Shown: piece by piece, positions 9,159 through 10,379 of the stretch
Layout: each line of letters begins with the position of its first letter
Numbering within the stretch: position 1 is the stretch's first letter
Origin: Tetrahymena elliotti 4EA
Taxonomy: Eukaryota > Ciliophora > Oligohymenophorea > Hymenostomatida > Tetrahymenidae
Direction: 5' to 3'
Assembly (NCBI GenBank): GCA_000231825.2
Contig: JH720309.1
Span: 1,121,133-1,131,511 of the forward strand
DNA length: 10,379 bases
Position numbers and translations under genes: made by a program
Notes under the pieces: generated by a model
Told to the model about the DNA's origin: nothing
Seen by the model: only the letters and a program-made list of their open reading frames with translations
The model's database searches: none

Positions 9159-9850
9159 ATAGTGTTTGAATGTTAATTAAGCTTATATAAAGAATGAATA
9201 AATAAATGAATTTATAAATAAAGACTAAATTATTTATGAGTTATTGACTGATTAATTTGATTTAGTTTTCTTGATTTTTATTTAGCTCTTTAATCTATTA
9301 ATTCTTATTTGCTTTTTTCATATTTAATTCATATTTTTATGTTTTTCCCTTTCTTTTCAATACTTTTTATTCAATATTTATTCAAAAAATGTTTAAAAGT
9401 GGTAATAATATTGGTTAAATTGAATCATAAGGATTAAGTTCTGAGATAGTAAAATGCTCTAAACTGATTGGCTAATTAGGGTTGGTTTACTTGATATCTG
9501 TTTAACTTGCTCATTCATTAATTTTTATTTGCTATTTTGATATTTAATTCATATTTTTATATTGTCCTCATTCTCTTAAATACTTACTATTCAATTTTTA
9601 AATGATTCAATAATATTGTTTAAATGGGAGCATAAGGATTAAGCTCTGGATTAGCAAATTACTCTAATCTGTAAACTTAGACTCTTTGAATAAAGCAAAA
9701 ACAATGTTTCAAAACGTGGTTCATGAGTTAATAAATAAAGATAAATTTAATATATCAGCTGCTGACAGAATTATTTGTTTGGCTCGTTCATTTATTTTTA
9801 TTTATTATTTTCTGATTCAATTTTAGATTTTTAGATTTTTCTCATTCTCT

Positions 9851-10270
9851 TTTTTTATTCAAATATAAAAATATGTTGAGTGTATATGATTTAAAAAAAC
9901 AAAAATTTAATTTATTAATAATGCTAATGCTGAATTCTAATAAGAATGTTAAGAAAACACCAAAGAACAATAGCATTTTTATTTTTATATTAATCAACTG
10001 ATAACTTGATAATTGGTTAAATCCTTATTTCTAAAGGCAATAACTAAATGAGTATTTTAAAGAAATAATTTTGATGCTACCTTCTACTTTATAAAATGAT
10101 TTCATTAAAATATTTTCTAATTTATTGAATTTATTTGCTTTAACTTTTATGGCATTTATATAAATAAAATAAGTGTTTTTTGTATTTTTTAATTATCCAA
10201 AATCACTTTCAACTAAAAAAATTTAATTAATCAAAAAGTAAAATATCTGATTTCTAATTTTTTTCAAAAT
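9851..10270. other. A+T-rich stretch with no gene recognised
   Basis: After the last repeat copy the sequence is plain A+T-rich DNA. No repeat blocks, RNA genes or coding-like frames were seen on either strand. Confidence 0.5.
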
Positions 10271-10379
10271 ATGAGCTTTTATTTTTCTTCAAGCTTTTAG
10301 CTGTAACAAAGGAATTTGGTATCTAGTAAGTTTTATTTATTATTTTTAGAAAAATTTAATGATAGTTTTTATTTAATAT
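10271..10379 (+). CDS. Possible start of a gene leaving the right edge
   Basis: An ATG preceded by CAAAAT, an A-rich context of the kind ciliate starts often have, opens a frame with no TGA for all 36 codons left in the window, with TAA/TAG as Gln. It begins MSFYFSSSFQLQQRNLVSS. The part at 10295-10325 is richer in G+C than its surroundings. A GTAAGT at 10326 could instead be an intron donor after the Ser codon. The remaining codons are very A+T-rich, so the coding part may end there. The product is not recognised and the call is tentative. Confidence 0.22.

Larger units (their letters stand above)
8519..9850 (+). repeat. Right array of the same degenerate repeat
   Basis: Copies match the left array block for block and have the same orientation. 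The array opens mid-unit with ACTGACTCACTAATTTGGG and the TTTAATTCAAATTTTAATG block. Cores follow near 8667, 9092, 9428 and 9632. The copy at 9092 has the best palindrome of the window. The copy at 9428 is cut short: after AAAATGCTCTAA it jumps to the CTGATTGGCTAATT part of the unit, losing about 100 bp. The stretch between the 8667 and 9092 copies is expanded by an unrelated insert holding a TA tract and G+C-rich hairpins. Confidence 0.8.

Noticed and set aside
10326..10349. 24-nt intron GTAAGT...TTTTAG
   Set aside because: Intron-like ends, but this size is typical of Paramecium-type introns, not of the 64-nt intron at the left edge. The frame is open with or without it, so there is no supporting evidence.

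Overview
The window looks like nuclear DNA of a ciliate that reads TAA and TAG as glutamine and keeps TGA as its stop. About 40 in-frame TAA/TAG codons interrupt a reading frame that otherwise encodes a recognisable 12-helix membrane transporter, and that frame ends at TGA. The extreme A+T richness outside coding DNA, coding DNA that is visibly less A+T rich, and a small intron in a partial gene fit an oligohymenophorean such as Tetrahymena or a relative. The species is inference. Standard-code ORF finding fails here.

Layout. (1) Positions 1-126, minus strand: the probable 5' end of a gene leaving the left edge, a short G+C-rich exon plus part of a second exon around a 64-nt intron. (2) About 625-4130: a degenerate array of roughly 14 complete or partial copies of a 200-335 bp repeat, all in one orientation. 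(3) 4131-6226: very A+T-rich spacer with no gene recognised. (4) 6227-8273, plus strand: the main gene, a major facilitator superfamily transporter resembling the oxalate/formate antiporter (OFA) branch, with an asparagine-bearing central loop of about 260 residues and one +1 reading-frame discontinuity near 7740-7750. (5) About 8519-9850: more copies of the same repeat in the same orientation, interrupted by a (TA)11 tract joined to a compact G+C-rich hairpin pair. (6) 9851-10379: A+T-rich DNA, with a possible plus-strand gene start at 10271.

The transporter is the only gene with a recognisable role, and no pathway linking it to its neighbours can be read here. The notable non-genic signal is the repeat family. 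Its best copies share a bulged hairpin followed by a near-perfect palindrome of the form TTTACCTNAGGTAAA, and copies flank the transporter on both sides. The second notable point is the frame break at GCT-AAA-TAA-A-GAT, which is an assembly error, a mutation, a small intron or a recoding site.
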